Counted from the first letter of the stretch, positions 43,772 to 53,070 are shown. The stretch is 64,000 nucleotides of DNA from Paraburkholderia phytofirmans PsJN (GCF_000020125.1 NC_010681.1:2418001-2482000), one strand, 5' to 3'. Numbers and translations are program-made. The notes: generated by a model from the letters alone, not told the origin.

Positions 43772-44589
43772 TTCGCCTCCTCGATCACGCGCCATCCCAG
43801 TTGCCGGACCAGATGCCGGCGGTACGCCGCGCTGATATGCGCGTCGTCCTGCGCGCCCAGTTTCCAGCTCAAATCGTTCAATGCGCCGCGCAGGTCCTCG
43901 TCACGCAGACGCGGCCATTGCTCGACCACCGGCCTGTCCGCGACGCCGCCCACCGCCAGGCGGATCGAGTCGCTCGTCACGACGGCCGCGCATGCGACCA
44001 TCGCGAAGTCGCCGTGGCGCGCGGAGAATTCCGTGAAGCCGTAGCGCTCGCCCGGCCGCTTGAGCGGAAAGCGCACGGCTTCGACCAGTTCATCCGGCTC
44101 GCGCGCGGTCATCAACATGCCTTGAAAAAACTCGCCGGCCGGCAGCACGCGGTGTTTCTTTCTTGAGCGCAGCATCACGTCGCCGCCTAGCGCGGCCAGC
44201 ACCAGCGGCAGTTCCGCGCTCGGGTCGGCATGCGCCACCGAGCCGCACACCGTGCCGCGATTGCGGATCTGGAAGTGCGAGATATGCGGGAACGCCATCG
44301 CCAGCAACGGCACTTCGTCGCGCAGCGTTTCGCGCCACTCGACGTTGCCTTGCGTCGCCGCCGCGCCGACTGTCAGCAAGCCGGCCTTGTGATCGACACG
44401 CACCGAGCCCAACTCGTCGGTGCGCGAGATATCGATCAGCACGCGCGGCTGCGCGAGCCGCATGTTCAGCACCGCCATCAGCGACTGGCCGCCGGCCAGC
44501 ACGCGGGCGTCCTCGCCGCTTTGCGCGAGCGCGTCGAGCGCATGCTGCGTCGTCATGGCGCGCAGATAATCGAACGGCGCGGGTTTCAT
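43768..44589 (-). CDS. hmfB: 2-Furoyl-CoA dehydrogenase, FAD subunit
   Basis: A 273-residue CoxM-type flavoprotein subunit. The FAD motifs are VLAGGQSLMAVLNMRL near residue 30 and RNRGTVCGSVAHADPSAELP near 105. It passes electrons from the 2Fe-2S clusters of HmfC to an acceptor. ATG 44589 overlaps the hmfA stop codon (ATGA), and its own stop overlaps the hmfC start, so hmfA-B-C are tightly coupled. Confidence 0.92.
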   Translation of the reverse strand: MKPAPFDYLRAMTTQHALDALAQSGEDARVLAGGQSLMAVLNMRLAQPRVLIDISRTDELGSVRVDHKAGLLTVGAAATQGNVEWRETLRDEVPLLAMAFPHISHFQIRNRGTVCGSVAHADPSAELPLVLAALGGDVMLRSRKKHRVLPAGEFFQGMLMTAREPDELVEAVRFPLKRPGERYGFTEFSARHGDFAMVACAAVVTSDSIRLAVGGVADRPVVEQWPRLRDEDLRGALNDLSWKLGAQDDAHISAAYRRHLVRQLGWRVIEEAK

Positions 44590-47500
44590 GCCTGTCTCCT
44601 GAAACGGGCCAAGAGGCGCGAGAGCCACGAGCCGCCGGTGTGAACCGGTTTGCCCGCTGCCTGACGGCCAAGCGATTCGAACAGTTGCCGCAACACGACC
44701 TTGGCCGCGCCTTCGAGCATGCGTCCGCCTACTGCCGCGACCTTGCCCGACACCTGGGCTTCGTAGTCGTAGGAAAGACGCGTGCCGGTTTCAATCGGCG
44801 TCAGTTCGACGAGGCCGCTGCCGCGTGCGCTGCCGAGCGACGACATGCCCGCGCCCGCCAACCGCAGCCGATGCGGCGCGTCGATTTCGGACAAGCCGAT
44901 CTTCGCTTCGAAGCGCGCCTTGATCATGCCGACGCCGACCGTCACGTCCGCGCGATACTGATTCGTGGCTTCGGCTTCGAGCGCGTGACAGCCGGGTATC
45001 ACTTTGGCGAGCGCGTTCGGATCGAGCAGCACGGCAAAAATCGCTTCCGGCGACGCCGGCAGGTCGACGCTGCCTTGCGCGGTGAGCGCCTTGCCGCTAC
45101 CCGGCGTCGCCGGTTTGGCGGCGGGCGCTTCACGAAACTCAGGACGCGACGGCTCCGGATCGTCGATGCCGATCAGCGCCATCACCTTCGAAGGCGTCAG
45201 CGGCAGACGGATATCGTCGACGCCGAGCGCATCCGCCACTGCATTCGCGATGCACGGCGGCGTACTCATGTTGTTGCCTTCGCCGAGTCCCTTCGCGCCG
45301 AGCGGCGTAAACGGCGACGGTGTTTCCAGATGCACGATCACCGGATCGGGCACTTCGCAGGTGGTCGGCATCAGATAGTCGGCGAGCGTGCCCGACTGGA
45401 AGCTGCCGTCCGAGCCGTAACGAAACTCCTCCATCAACGCCGCGCCGAGCCCTTGCGCAAACGCGCCGCGAATCTGACCGTCGGCGAGCGCCGGGTTCAG
45501 CAGCGTGCCGGCGTCGTGCGCGGTGACGTAGCGGTCGATCCGCACGCGGCCGGTGGCGCGATCCAGTTCGACGCCGCACATGTCGAAAGCAAAACCGTAG
45601 GCCGCCGATGTGTTGACACGATCGTTCTCATCCGGCGCGGCCATGTTCGGCGGATTCCAGAACACGGTCTCGCGCAGGCCGGGCTCTTCGCCTTCGGGCA
45701 ACAGCGCGGGCGCCCAATGCGGCGCATTGGCGGCGACCCGGCCGAACGGCTGCGCGCGATCCTCGGCGCCCTTTGCAAAAATGCGGCCTTCTTCGAAACA
45801 GATATCCTCGGGCGCGCAGCCCATCTGCTTCGACACGATGCGCGCGATCTTGTCGCGCACCCGCACCGCCGCGAGATGCACCGTGCCCGCCACCGCGCCG
45901 GCAAAGCGGCTGGAATAATTGCCCGCCGCCACCGACCACGCGTCCTTGTGCGTATCGAATTCGACATTGACGACAACGTCGTGCGGCGACACGCCGAGCA
46001 CGTCCGCGACCACCTGTGCGCACACCGTCATATGCCCCTGGCCCGCGGGCGTCGATGCAATCGTCACCACCACGCCGCCGAGCAAATCGACGCTCACAGT
46101 CGCGCTGGCGATCGCGCCGCTCTTCGGCCCGGCTTTCTTGCGCGCCTCGGCGGGCATCACGGTCGTGATGTAGCCCATGTTCGACACCGACGGTTCGACG
46201 ATCGCCGCAAAGCCGATCCCATACAGCCGCCCTTCCTTGCGTGCCGCATCGCGGCGCGCGCGCAGCTCGTCATAACCGCCTTCGGCCAGCGCGCGCCGCA
46301 GCGCTTCCTGATAGTTGCCCGAGTCGAGCAGCGCACCCGCCGCGGCGCGATACGGGAACGCATCGGCGGCGACGAAATTGCGGCGGTACACGTCGAGCAC
46401 ATCGAGCTTCAGTTCGAGCGCGATGCGCTGCATCAGCCGTTCGAGCGCGAAGTACACCTGCGGTCCGCCGAAGCCGCGCACCAGACCCGTCGGCGTCTTG
46501 TTGGTCAGCACGACGCGGTTGCGCACCAGCAGATTGTCGATCGCATACGCGCCGGTCAGGCAGCCGTGCATGCGATAGAACGTGGCGGGTTCCGGCGCGC
46601 GCAGATAGCCGCCGCAATCTTCGAGTTGATCGTAGGAGAGCGCCGTGATGCGGCCGTCGCTTTCCACGGCGGCTTCGAGCGTCGAGAGGCGCGCGGTCGC
46701 GGAGGTGGCCGCACTCAGATGCTCGAACCTGTCCTCGACCCATTTCACCGGAGCGCCCGCCTTGCGCGAGGCGAGACACATCAGCACGACGTACGGAAAC
46801 ACCGCCTGCTTCACGCCGAAGCTGCCGCCCGAATCGCGCGGCGCCTTGTGGCGCAGACGGTTGGCGGGCACGTTGAGCGCCATCGCCATCACCGCGTGCA
46901 GCGAGAACGGGCCCATGAAATTCGACGTGACGTCGTAGCCTTCGTCGCCTGCCAGATATTCGGCGATCACCACGCCGCATTCGATCGGCGCGCAGGTATT
47001 GCGAGGATAATGCGCGACCAGTTTCACGCGATGCGGCGCCTTCTCGAACGCGGCTTCCGGCTCGCCGTAGCGGAAGTGCCGGTCGCTGATCACGTTGCTG
47101 CCCACTTTCTCGTGCAAGACCGGCGACTCATCGCTCGCCGCCTGCTCGATCGACGTAACCGGATCGAGCGTCGCGTACTCGACCTTGAGCAGATCGAGAC
47201 CGTCTTCCGCAATCGCACGCGATTGCGCCAGCACCACCGCCACCGGTTCGCCGACATAGCGCACGCGGTCCATCGCGAGCGCCCACTGTTCCATCGGCGA
47301 TTTCACGCCAACTACGAAAGGCCGCGACCAGGCGCGCAGGTCGTCGCGTGTCAGGATCGCGTGAACGCCGGGCAGTTTCGACGCGGCATCGGTGTCGATC
47401 GACACCAGTTCCGCATGCGCGTGCGGCGAGCGCAGGATCGCGGCGTGCAGCGTGCCCGGACGGATACCGATGTCGTCGCCGTAACGGCCGTGGCCGGTGA

Positions 47501-47624
47501 GAATCGCGGGATCTTCCAGACGCTCCATCGGACGGCCGAGATGCCGTTGTGGGCGTTTGTCCAGTTCCGGATCGCGTTCATGCGTCGCGGTGTCGCCCGC
47601 GTGGATCAAGTCGCGCTGATTCAT
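44586..47624 (-). CDS. hmfA: 2-Furoyl-CoA dehydrogenase, molybdopterin subunit fused to a CoxG-like domain
   Basis: A 1012-residue protein. Residues ~25-820 are a xanthine-dehydrogenase/CoxL-type Mo subunit: RYVGEPVAVVLA, Mo-cofactor loop GLVRGFGGPQ (382-389) and the active-site glutamate Glu782 in GAKGLGEGNNM. The cysteine-containing loop of true CO dehydrogenase is replaced by VRGFGGP, so it is not a CO dehydrogenase. After a Pro/Ala-rich linker (828-847), residues ~848-995 are a CoxG/SRPBCC domain (VDLPASPEAIFAVLLDPNAL, KVIPGCHALE). CoxG proteins are normally separate. The ATG overlaps the hmfG stop. In the pathway the enzyme hydroxylates furoyl-CoA at C5. Confidence 0.93.
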   Translation of the reverse strand: MNQRDLIHAGDTATHERDPELDKRPQRHLGRPMERLEDPAILTGHGRYGDDIGIRPGTLHAAILRSPHAHAELVSIDTDAASKLPGVHAILTRDDLRAWSRPFVVGVKSPMEQWALAMDRVRYVGEPVAVVLAQSRAIAEDGLDLLKVEYATLDPVTSIEQAASDESPVLHEKVGSNVISDRHFRYGEPEAAFEKAPHRVKLVAHYPRNTCAPIECGVVIAEYLAGDEGYDVTSNFMGPFSLHAVMAMALNVPANRLRHKAPRDSGGSFGVKQAVFPYVVLMCLASRKAGAPVKWVEDRFEHLSAATSATARLSTLEAAVESDGRITALSYDQLEDCGGYLRAPEPATFYRMHGCLTGAYAIDNLLVRNRVVLTNKTPTGLVRGFGGPQVYFALERLMQRIALELKLDVLDVYRRNFVAADAFPYRAAAGALLDSGNYQEALRRALAEGGYDELRARRDAARKEGRLYGIGFAAIVEPSVSNMGYITTVMPAEARKKAGPKSGAIASATVSVDLLGGVVVTIASTPAGQGHMTVCAQVVADVLGVSPHDVVVNVEFDTHKDAWSVAAGNYSSRFAGAVAGTVHLAAVRVRDKIARIVSKQMGCAPEDICFEEGRIFAKGAEDRAQPFGRVAANAPHWAPALLPEGEEPGLRETVFWNPPNMAAPDENDRVNTSAAYGFAFDMCGVELDRATGRVRIDRYVTAHDAGTLLNPALADGQIRGAFAQGLGAALMEEFRYGSDGSFQSGTLADYLMPTTCEVPDPVIVHLETPSPFTPLGAKGLGEGNNMSTPPCIANAVADALGVDDIRLPLTPSKVMALIGIDDPEPSRPEFREAPAAKPATPGSGKALTAQGSVDLPASPEAIFAVLLDPNALAKVIPGCHALEAEATNQYRADVTVGVGMIKARFEAKIGLSEIDAPHRLRLAGAGMSSLGSARGSGLVELTPIETGTRLSYDYEAQVSGKVAAVGGRMLEGAAKVVLRQLFESLGRQAAGKPVHTGGSWLSRLLARFRRQA

Positions 47625-48247
47625 TCGTCCACTCCCGAGCGGCGCTCCGTGAATTCGTCAGCGAGCCCGCTCCAGCGCTGCGCGATCTCGCGATGCTCGA
47701 TCGCGAACAGATCGAGAATGCGCCCCACCGTGTGATCGACCACGTCCTCGATCGTCTTGGGATGCGCGTAGAAAGCAGGCACCGGCGGCATTACGATCCC
47801 GCCCATCTCCGTCACGGAAGTCATGTTGCGCAGATGTGCGAGGTTGAGCGGCGTTTCGCGCGCGACCAGCACGAGCCGGCGACGCTCCTTGAGCATCACA
47901 TCGGCGGCACGGGTGAGCAGGTTGTCGGCGAAACCGTTGGCTACGCCCGCGAGCGTTTTCATCGAGCACGGCGCGATCACCATGCCCGCCGTGATGAACG
48001 AACCGCTCGCCACCGCTGCGCCGATGTCGCGCACGTTGTAGACAACGTCGGCGAGACTGTCGAGGTCGCCGCGCGTCATGCCGAGTTCCTGCGCCGCCGT
48101 GACCGCGCCGGAGGCCGACACGATCAGATGCGTCTCTTGCGTGCCGAGGCGGCGCAAGGCCGCAAGCAGACGCACGCCGATCACAGCGCCGCTCGCGCCG
48201 GAAATACCGACGACGATGCGCTGAGGCTTGTGTGCGTGCTCAGCCAT
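47621..48247 (-). CDS. hmfG: UbiX-like prenyltransferase of the furandicarboxylate decarboxylase
   Basis: A 208-residue UbiX/Pad1 flavin prenyltransferase: RIVVGISGASGAVIGVRLLA, PCSMKTLAGVANGFADNLLT and the C-terminal MTSVTEMGGIVMPPVPAFY. UbiX-type enzymes make the prenylated FMN cofactor used by UbiD-type decarboxylases, here HmfF. ATG 48247 overlaps the end of hmfF by 8 bp; a further in-frame ATG at 48256 is possible. Location between hmfF and hmfA argues against a role in ubiquinone synthesis. Confidence 0.9.
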   Translation of the reverse strand: MAEHAHKPQRIVVGISGASGAVIGVRLLAALRRLGTQETHLIVSASGAVTAAQELGMTRGDLDSLADVVYNVRDIGAAVASGSFITAGMVIAPCSMKTLAGVANGFADNLLTRAADVMLKERRRLVLVARETPLNLAHLRNMTSVTEMGGIVMPPVPAFYAHPKTIEDVVDHTVGRILDLFAIEHREIAQRWSGLADEFTERRSGVDE

Positions 48248-49724
48248 GCGCGCCACCCAGATAGGTATCGAACGCGGTGTTGTCGGCGGCGACGAGTTCG
48301 TCGAGATTCACCATGTCCTGGCCCGGAATGCGCACCCGCGTGAACACGTGCGACGGATACACCACAGGCCGCGTGGCGTCGAGTCCCATCTTCGCGCTCA
48401 CGCCTTGCAGATGCGGCGGCGCGTCTTCCGGCTGACCGACGGTGGTGGACGGATCGAGCGGCGAGCCTTGCGCGCCTTCGATCACGACCAGATCGCGATC
48501 GGCCTGGAAACGCGTGGCGATGGCCCATTCGATTTCGGCCGGATCGTGCACATCGACGTCGGTGTCGACCACGACCACCTGCTTGATATCGTAGTGCGCG
48601 CCGAACGCGCACAGAATCACGTTCTTCGCTTCGCCTTCGCGCTTCTTCTCGAACTGCACCCACAAGTGATAGCGGCACACGCCGCCTACGGAAAGATGCA
48701 CGTCCTTGACGTTAGGATGACTACGTTGCAGATGCGCGAGCAGAGTCGCCTCACGTGGAATCGCGCCAAGCAGCAGGTGCTCCATTTCCGCCGGCACGAT
48801 CGTATGAAAAATCGGCTTCTCGCGATGCGTCACCGCGGTGACTTCGATCACTTCACGCGCTTCTTGCGCGCTGTAGTACTTGGGGAATTCGCCGAACGGG
48901 CCTTCCAGTTCGCGCACGTTGGGCAGAATGCGCCCTTCGATCACGATCTCGGCGAAGGCTGGTACATTCACGCCGTTGCTCACGCACTTGACCACCGGCA
49001 GCGGCGCACCATGCAGCGCGCCGGCGATTTCCAGTTCGTCTGAATCGATCGGGGAAATGGCTTGCGAGGCGAGCATCGTCAGCGGATCGACGCCGATCGC
49101 GATGGCGACGTCGAGCGCATCGCCCGCCTCTTCCGCGGCTTTCTGGAAGGCGTACAAGTGGCGCGGCAGCAGCAGGATCGCCATGCGGTCGGGCCCATGC
49201 ACCTGAATGCGGTTGATCGACACGTTCTGCACGCCGGTACGCGGATTGCGCGCGATCACGAGACCCGCGGTAATGTACGGCCCGTTGTCGTGTTCGCTGT
49301 GCGTGGGAATCGGCAGCAGCTTGTGAAGATCGATGCCGCCGGTATGCACGACCTGCTGGCAGGCGGCTTCGGCGCGTGAAATTTCCTTCGAGGGAAGCGG
49401 CTGATCGGCTGCATCGCGAAAGCGCGTCAGCAGATCGGCCTCGGCCACACCCATCGCCTCGGCGATCCAGGCGCGACGCGACATGAAACCGCTGACCACC
49501 GGCACGTCGTGTCCGCCCGGTTTCGTAAAGAACGCTGCCTGCGTGCCGTCGAGGCGCTTGGCAATCGCGGCAAGTTCGTGTTCGAGCTCCACCGGTTTGT
49601 CGATGGTGGCCACCCGGTCCGTGCGCGCCAGATGCGCCAGCCAGTCACGCAGCGTGAGCACACCTGACGGGCGGCCCCACGTCAGCTGGAAATTACCGTG
49701 CGATACGGCATCGCGAGTATTCAT
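48240..49724 (-). CDS. hmfF: 2,5-Furandicarboxylate decarboxylase (UbiD family)
   Basis: A 494-residue UbiD-family decarboxylase requiring prenylated FMN and a metal. The cofactor region NVSINRIQVHGPDRMAILLL (near residue 165) and the catalytic ELEGPFGEFPKYYS motif (near 272) with its two conserved acids are present. In the HMF pathway it removes one carboxylate from 2,5-furandicarboxylate to give 2-furoate. It is the first gene of a ~12-kb minus-strand series hmfF-G-A-B-C-D-E-H-MFS and is divergent from the LysR at 50032. Confidence 0.92.
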   Translation of the reverse strand: MNTRDAVSHGNFQLTWGRPSGVLTLRDWLAHLARTDRVATIDKPVELEHELAAIAKRLDGTQAAFFTKPGGHDVPVVSGFMSRRAWIAEAMGVAEADLLTRFRDAADQPLPSKEISRAEAACQQVVHTGGIDLHKLLPIPTHSEHDNGPYITAGLVIARNPRTGVQNVSINRIQVHGPDRMAILLLPRHLYAFQKAAEEAGDALDVAIAIGVDPLTMLASQAISPIDSDELEIAGALHGAPLPVVKCVSNGVNVPAFAEIVIEGRILPNVRELEGPFGEFPKYYSAQEAREVIEVTAVTHREKPIFHTIVPAEMEHLLLGAIPREATLLAHLQRSHPNVKDVHLSVGGVCRYHLWVQFEKKREGEAKNVILCAFGAHYDIKQVVVVDTDVDVHDPAEIEWAIATRFQADRDLVVIEGAQGSPLDPSTTVGQPEDAPPHLQGVSAKMGLDATRPVVYPSHVFTRVRIPGQDMVNLDELVAADNTAFDTYLGGAHG

Positions 49725-50031
49725 CTACGTCTCCATCCGTGCCCCGGCTTCATGTCCGAACCGGACAGCCAGTTGATGATGGAAGCGTAACGAGATCGGC
49801 TTATAACTTCTAATACTGATTATTGATGCGTCGAATCATTCCCGATGATATGCGTGTTAGCACTAATGACAGCCAATTGTAGGCGGGATATCAATAGACA
49901 CCGCGCGGCTTGCGGCGCATTCTGCGGGATCGTAGCCAGGGTTCCGGAGCATTCGTGGAGTGCGGTTCCAGTCTTTACCTGATACGGCGCATCACTCTCA
50001 TTACGTTTGCTGATGTTTTATTCATACCAAC
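49725..50031. promoter_or_regulatory. Divergent hmfF/LysR promoter with candidate LysR box
   Basis: 307 bp, AT-rich in its middle. ATAA at 49803-49806 and TTAT at 49820-49823 frame a 21-bp imperfect dyad with internal CTTCTAATACTGA, spaced as a LysR T-N11-A box about 80 bp before hmfF. Otherwise no gene or repeat is seen. Confidence 0.4.
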
Positions 50032-51021
50032 ATGGACCTCAGGCAAATCCAGTATTTCATCGCGCTCTTCGAGGACGGGTCGGTCACGCGGGCAGCGAAA
50101 CGCCTGAACATCGTGCAGCCCGCGCTCAGCATGCAGATCGCCAAACTCGAGGACGAACTGCACCAGCAGCTCTTCGAGCGCAACGCGCACGGCATGGCGC
50201 CGACCGCCGCCGGCCGGCTCATGTACCGGCTCTTTCTGCCGATCATGCGCGATCTCGCGCACGCCCGTCAGCAACTCGTGCAGCGCGACGAGGTGGTGAC
50301 CGGCCATGTGTCGATCGGACTGATCGCATCGGTTACGGAAAGCGTGCTGGCCGATGCGCTGTCGCGTTTTAACGCGCGTTATCCCCATGTCGAAGTGACC
50401 GTGGCGGACGGCTACAGCGCGACCTTCATCGACTGGGTGGCGGGCGGCCAGCTCGACGCGGCGCTGATCAACAAACCGCGCGCGCGCCTCTCACTCGACG
50501 CACAGCCCTTGCTCGACGAGGAAATGGTGCTGGTGACGAGCGCCGAGCACGGCCCCGAGCTGCCGCACGCCATTGAACTCGCGCAACTGCCGGAGCTGGA
50601 ACTGGTGCTGCCGACCAAGCGCCACGGCTTGCGTGGCGTGCTCGATACGGCTGCACAGCATGAAGACGTGCTGCTTGCGCCGCGCTTCGAGATCGACGTG
50701 CTGAGCACGATCGTGAAGCTGGTGGAAACCACTCACTTCGCAACCATCCTGCCGCGTATCGCCGTGCAGCGCGCGGTGCACCTGGGCAGCCTGCGCGCCT
50801 ATCCGATTCTCGCGCCGCGCATCGTGCGGCATATCGTGTGTGTGAGCCATCCGCGACGCCCGTTGAGCGCCGCGGCGGATGCGCTCGTGTCGATCATCGC
50901 CGACGAGTTGCGCAAGGTGTCGAGCGCGTCGGAACTGGACGCGACGCTGGGCGCGCCGTCCGGCGATGGATCGAATGGGCCACGTCCAGCGCTTTCGTCC
51001 CGCAACGAACGCAGCGCCTGA
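50032..51021 (+). CDS. LysR-family regulator divergent from hmfF (HmfR2-like)
   Basis: A 329-residue LysR regulator: MDLRQIQYFIALFEDGSVTR, HTH AAKRLNIVQPALSMQIAKLE, effector domain with VSIGLIASVTESVLADALSR. Nearly identical over the DNA-binding domain to the LysR at 36665, so both may recognise the same site. The C-terminal ~40 residues (after ADELRKVSSASEL) are Ser/Pro/Gly-rich and unlike the family core. The divergent position makes it the likely activator of the hmf genes, with a furan carboxylate or furoyl-CoA as a possible effector (inference). Confidence 0.87.
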   Translation: MDLRQIQYFIALFEDGSVTRAAKRLNIVQPALSMQIAKLEDELHQQLFERNAHGMAPTAAGRLMYRLFLPIMRDLAHARQQLVQRDEVVTGHVSIGLIASVTESVLADALSRFNARYPHVEVTVADGYSATFIDWVAGGQLDAALINKPRARLSLDAQPLLDEEMVLVTSAEHGPELPHAIELAQLPELELVLPTKRHGLRGVLDTAAQHEDVLLAPRFEIDVLSTIVKLVETTHFATILPRIAVQRAVHLGSLRAYPILAPRIVRHIVCVSHPRRPLSAAADALVSIIADELRKVSSASELDATLGAPSGDGSNGPRPALSSRNERSA

Positions 51022-51046
51022 ACCTGGCAGCGCGCATTGAACACCG

Positions 51047-52411
51047 TCAGGTTTTAAGGGCCACGGGCGCGCCGGCGTCATGCGCCTTCAGACCGGACAC
51101 GGACACCCGCAAGCCAGGCTGGCCTTCGTTGTTGCACAGAGACAGATCCATCTGATGCCGCTCGGCGATGCGCGATACGATCGCGAGCCCAAGACCGCTG
51201 CCCTCGCCTTGCGCCTCTTCGCCGCGATAGAAACGGTCGAAGACCCGTTCGAGTTCGGCCTCCGGAATGCCCGAGCCGGTATCGGCGACTTCGAAGCCGA
51301 CGCGCGTACCGTCACGCTTGAGGATCACATCGACACGGCCGCCGCGCGGCGTGTGCCGGATCGCGTTGTTGATCAGATTGCCCAGCAGCACGCTCATGCC
51401 ATGCGGCTCGGCCAGCACGGTATAAGCATCGCCCTCCGAGCGCGCGCCCTCACACTCCAGGCCGATGTCGATCTCCTTCGTTTCCGCCAGCAGCGAAAAA
51501 TCGCCCACCGCCTGCTCGCCGATCCGGCGCAGGCTGACCGGCACCATCGACGTGACCGGATGCGCGTCTTCGCGCGCCAGCGTCAGCAGTTGCTGCACCA
51601 GATGAATGATGCGGTTGACGCGCCCTTCGACGCGTTCGAGCGTTTGCCCTTCGCCCTTTAACGAACCGTCGCGCGAAGCGGCCTGCAATTGCAGCTTCAA
51701 TGCGGCAAGCGGCGAGCGCAATTCGTGCGCGGCATCGGCGATGAACGTGCGTTGCGCCTGCGACGCCGTGTGCAACCGCTGCAGCAGATCGTTGAGCGCT
51801 TCGACCAGCGGCTTGATCTCGACCGGCACGCTGCCGTCCAGGCGCAACGGTTCCAGCGAATCGATCGTACGGGTGGACAGCGCGCGCGACAGCCCGCCGA
51901 TCGGCGCGAGCCCGCGCGCCACTACCAGCAGCACCAGCACGATTGTCGCCGGCACCAGCACGCCGAGCGGCCAGAGCGTGTGCAGCGCAAGTCGCATCGC
52001 GAGGTCCTCGCGCACGGAAATGGGTTGCGCCACTTGAATATAGCGTTCCCCCTGCTGCACGGCGAATGTACGCCAGTGATACTCGCCGCGCTCCACCGTG
52101 TTGTAGCCCGCGGGCTGGCGCTCGAATACCGGCGCCTGCAGCGAGTGATAGATCAGCTTGCCGGCGCCGTCCCAGATCTCGATGACGACCCGGTCGTCGG
52201 CCAGACCGCCCAGGTCGGGATCGCGATGTTCGCCGTCGCCCGCGCCGGCTAGATTCGACGGCAATGACAGTGCGATCGTGCGCAGTTCGAAGTCGAACAG
52301 TTCGCTCGCTTCCTCGCGCGCCGTGTGGAAGATGGCGTAGCCGGCCACGCCCGAGGCCGCCGCCAGACCGAAGATCAGCCAGCCCAGAAGCCAGCGGCGA
52401 ATCGACGTCAT
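51047..52411 (-). CDS. Two-component sensor histidine kinase (QseC/TctE-like)
   Basis: A 454-residue membrane kinase. TM1 (WLLGWLIFGLAAASGVAGYA) and TM2 (LGVLVPATIVLVLLVVARGL, near 165) bound a periplasmic sensor domain of ~130 residues with VVIEIWDGAGKLIYHSL, a 2CSK-type N domain. HAMP, then phosphoacceptor His in FIADAAHELRSPLAALKLQL, N box LLGNLINNAIRHTP and ATP motifs VADTGSGIP, GSGLGLAIV follow. Its start ATG overlaps the response-regulator stop by one base (TGATG). Both genes are divergent from the efflux operon at 53288, so the stimulus may be a pump substrate (inference). Confidence 0.92.
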   Translation of the reverse strand: MTSIRRWLLGWLIFGLAAASGVAGYAIFHTAREEASELFDFELRTIALSLPSNLAGAGDGEHRDPDLGGLADDRVVIEIWDGAGKLIYHSLQAPVFERQPAGYNTVERGEYHWRTFAVQQGERYIQVAQPISVREDLAMRLALHTLWPLGVLVPATIVLVLLVVARGLAPIGGLSRALSTRTIDSLEPLRLDGSVPVEIKPLVEALNDLLQRLHTASQAQRTFIADAAHELRSPLAALKLQLQAASRDGSLKGEGQTLERVEGRVNRIIHLVQQLLTLAREDAHPVTSMVPVSLRRIGEQAVGDFSLLAETKEIDIGLECEGARSEGDAYTVLAEPHGMSVLLGNLINNAIRHTPRGGRVDVILKRDGTRVGFEVADTGSGIPEAELERVFDRFYRGEEAQGEGSGLGLAIVSRIAERHQMDLSLCNNEGQPGLRVSVSGLKAHDAGAPVALKT

Positions 52412-53070
52412 CAGCACCTCTTCAGACGGTAACCCACGCCGCGCACGGTCACCACCTGGTCCGCGCCGATCTTGCGCCGCAAACTGTGCACGTGCACTTC
52501 GATGGTATTGCTGCCCACTTCTTCGCCCCAGCCGTACAGCTTCTCTTCGAGTTCGGCCTTGGTGAACACGCGCGTGGGTTCTTCGATCAGCGCCTGCAGC
52601 AGCGCGAATTCTCGCGGCACCAGCGGCAGCGCTTCGCCGGACTTGGTGACCTCGTGCGCGGCCGGGTCGAGCGTGAGCTCGCCGTGCGCGTAGACCGGCT
52701 GCTTCTGTCCGGTGCGGCGTCTGAGCAGCGCACGCACGCGCGCGGCCAGTTCGTCGAGGTCGAACGGCTTGATCAGATAGTCGTCGGCGCCGGCGTCGAG
52801 GCCGCGAATGCGTTCGTCGACGGCGTCGCGAGCCGTCAGGATGATGACCGGCGCGGCGCCGCCGTTCTTGCGATAGGCGTTGAGGACGTTGATGCCGTCC
52901 TTCTTCGGCAAGCCAAGATCGAGCAGCACGAGGTCGTACACGCCGTTGCCCAGCGACAGCTCCGCCGCGCGGCCGTCTTCGGCCCAGTCGATCGCGTAGC
53001 CGGAGCGGCGCATCGCGCCCAATACCGTTTCCGCGATCATGTCGTCGTCTTCGACCAGTAGCAGACGCAT
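52411..53070 (-). CDS. OmpR-family response regulator (QseB/TctD-like)
   Basis: A 219-residue OmpR/PhoB-type regulator: acidic pocket LLLVEDDDMIAE, phosphoacceptor Asp51 in DLVLLDLGLPKKDG, Lys in YLIKPFDLDEL, and a C-terminal winged helix (LPLVPREFALLQALIE, TIEVHVHSLRRKIG, VRGVGYRLK). It is the first gene of the RR-HK pair and divergent from the RND operon. The intergenic region has helically phased TTA motifs of the kind OmpR-family dimers bind. Confidence 0.93.
   Translation of the reverse strand: MRLLLVEDDDMIAETVLGAMRRSGYAIDWAEDGRAAELSLGNGVYDLVLLDLGLPKKDGINVLNAYRKNGGAAPVIILTARDAVDERIRGLDAGADDYLIKPFDLDELAARVRALLRRRTGQKQPVYAHGELTLDPAAHEVTKSGEALPLVPREFALLQALIEEPTRVFTKAELEEKLYGWGEEVGSNTIEVHVHSLRRKIGADQVVTVRGVGYRLKRC

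Noticed and set aside
43214..47624. CoxSML-type genes as an aerobic CO dehydrogenase
   Set aside because: The active-site Cys loop of CO dehydrogenase is absent (VRGFGGP instead), and CoA ligase, crotonase and UbiD/UbiX neighbours fit furoyl-CoA dehydrogenase.
44163..47735. A 1190-codon plus-strand open frame opposite hmfA and hmfB
   Set aside because: Same cause: mirror frame of a strong GC-rich gene, no motifs or ribosome-binding site.
47621..49724. UbiX/UbiD as ubiquinone biosynthesis genes
   Set aside because: They lie inside the hmf series with overlapping stops and starts; a furandicarboxylate decarboxylase role fits better.
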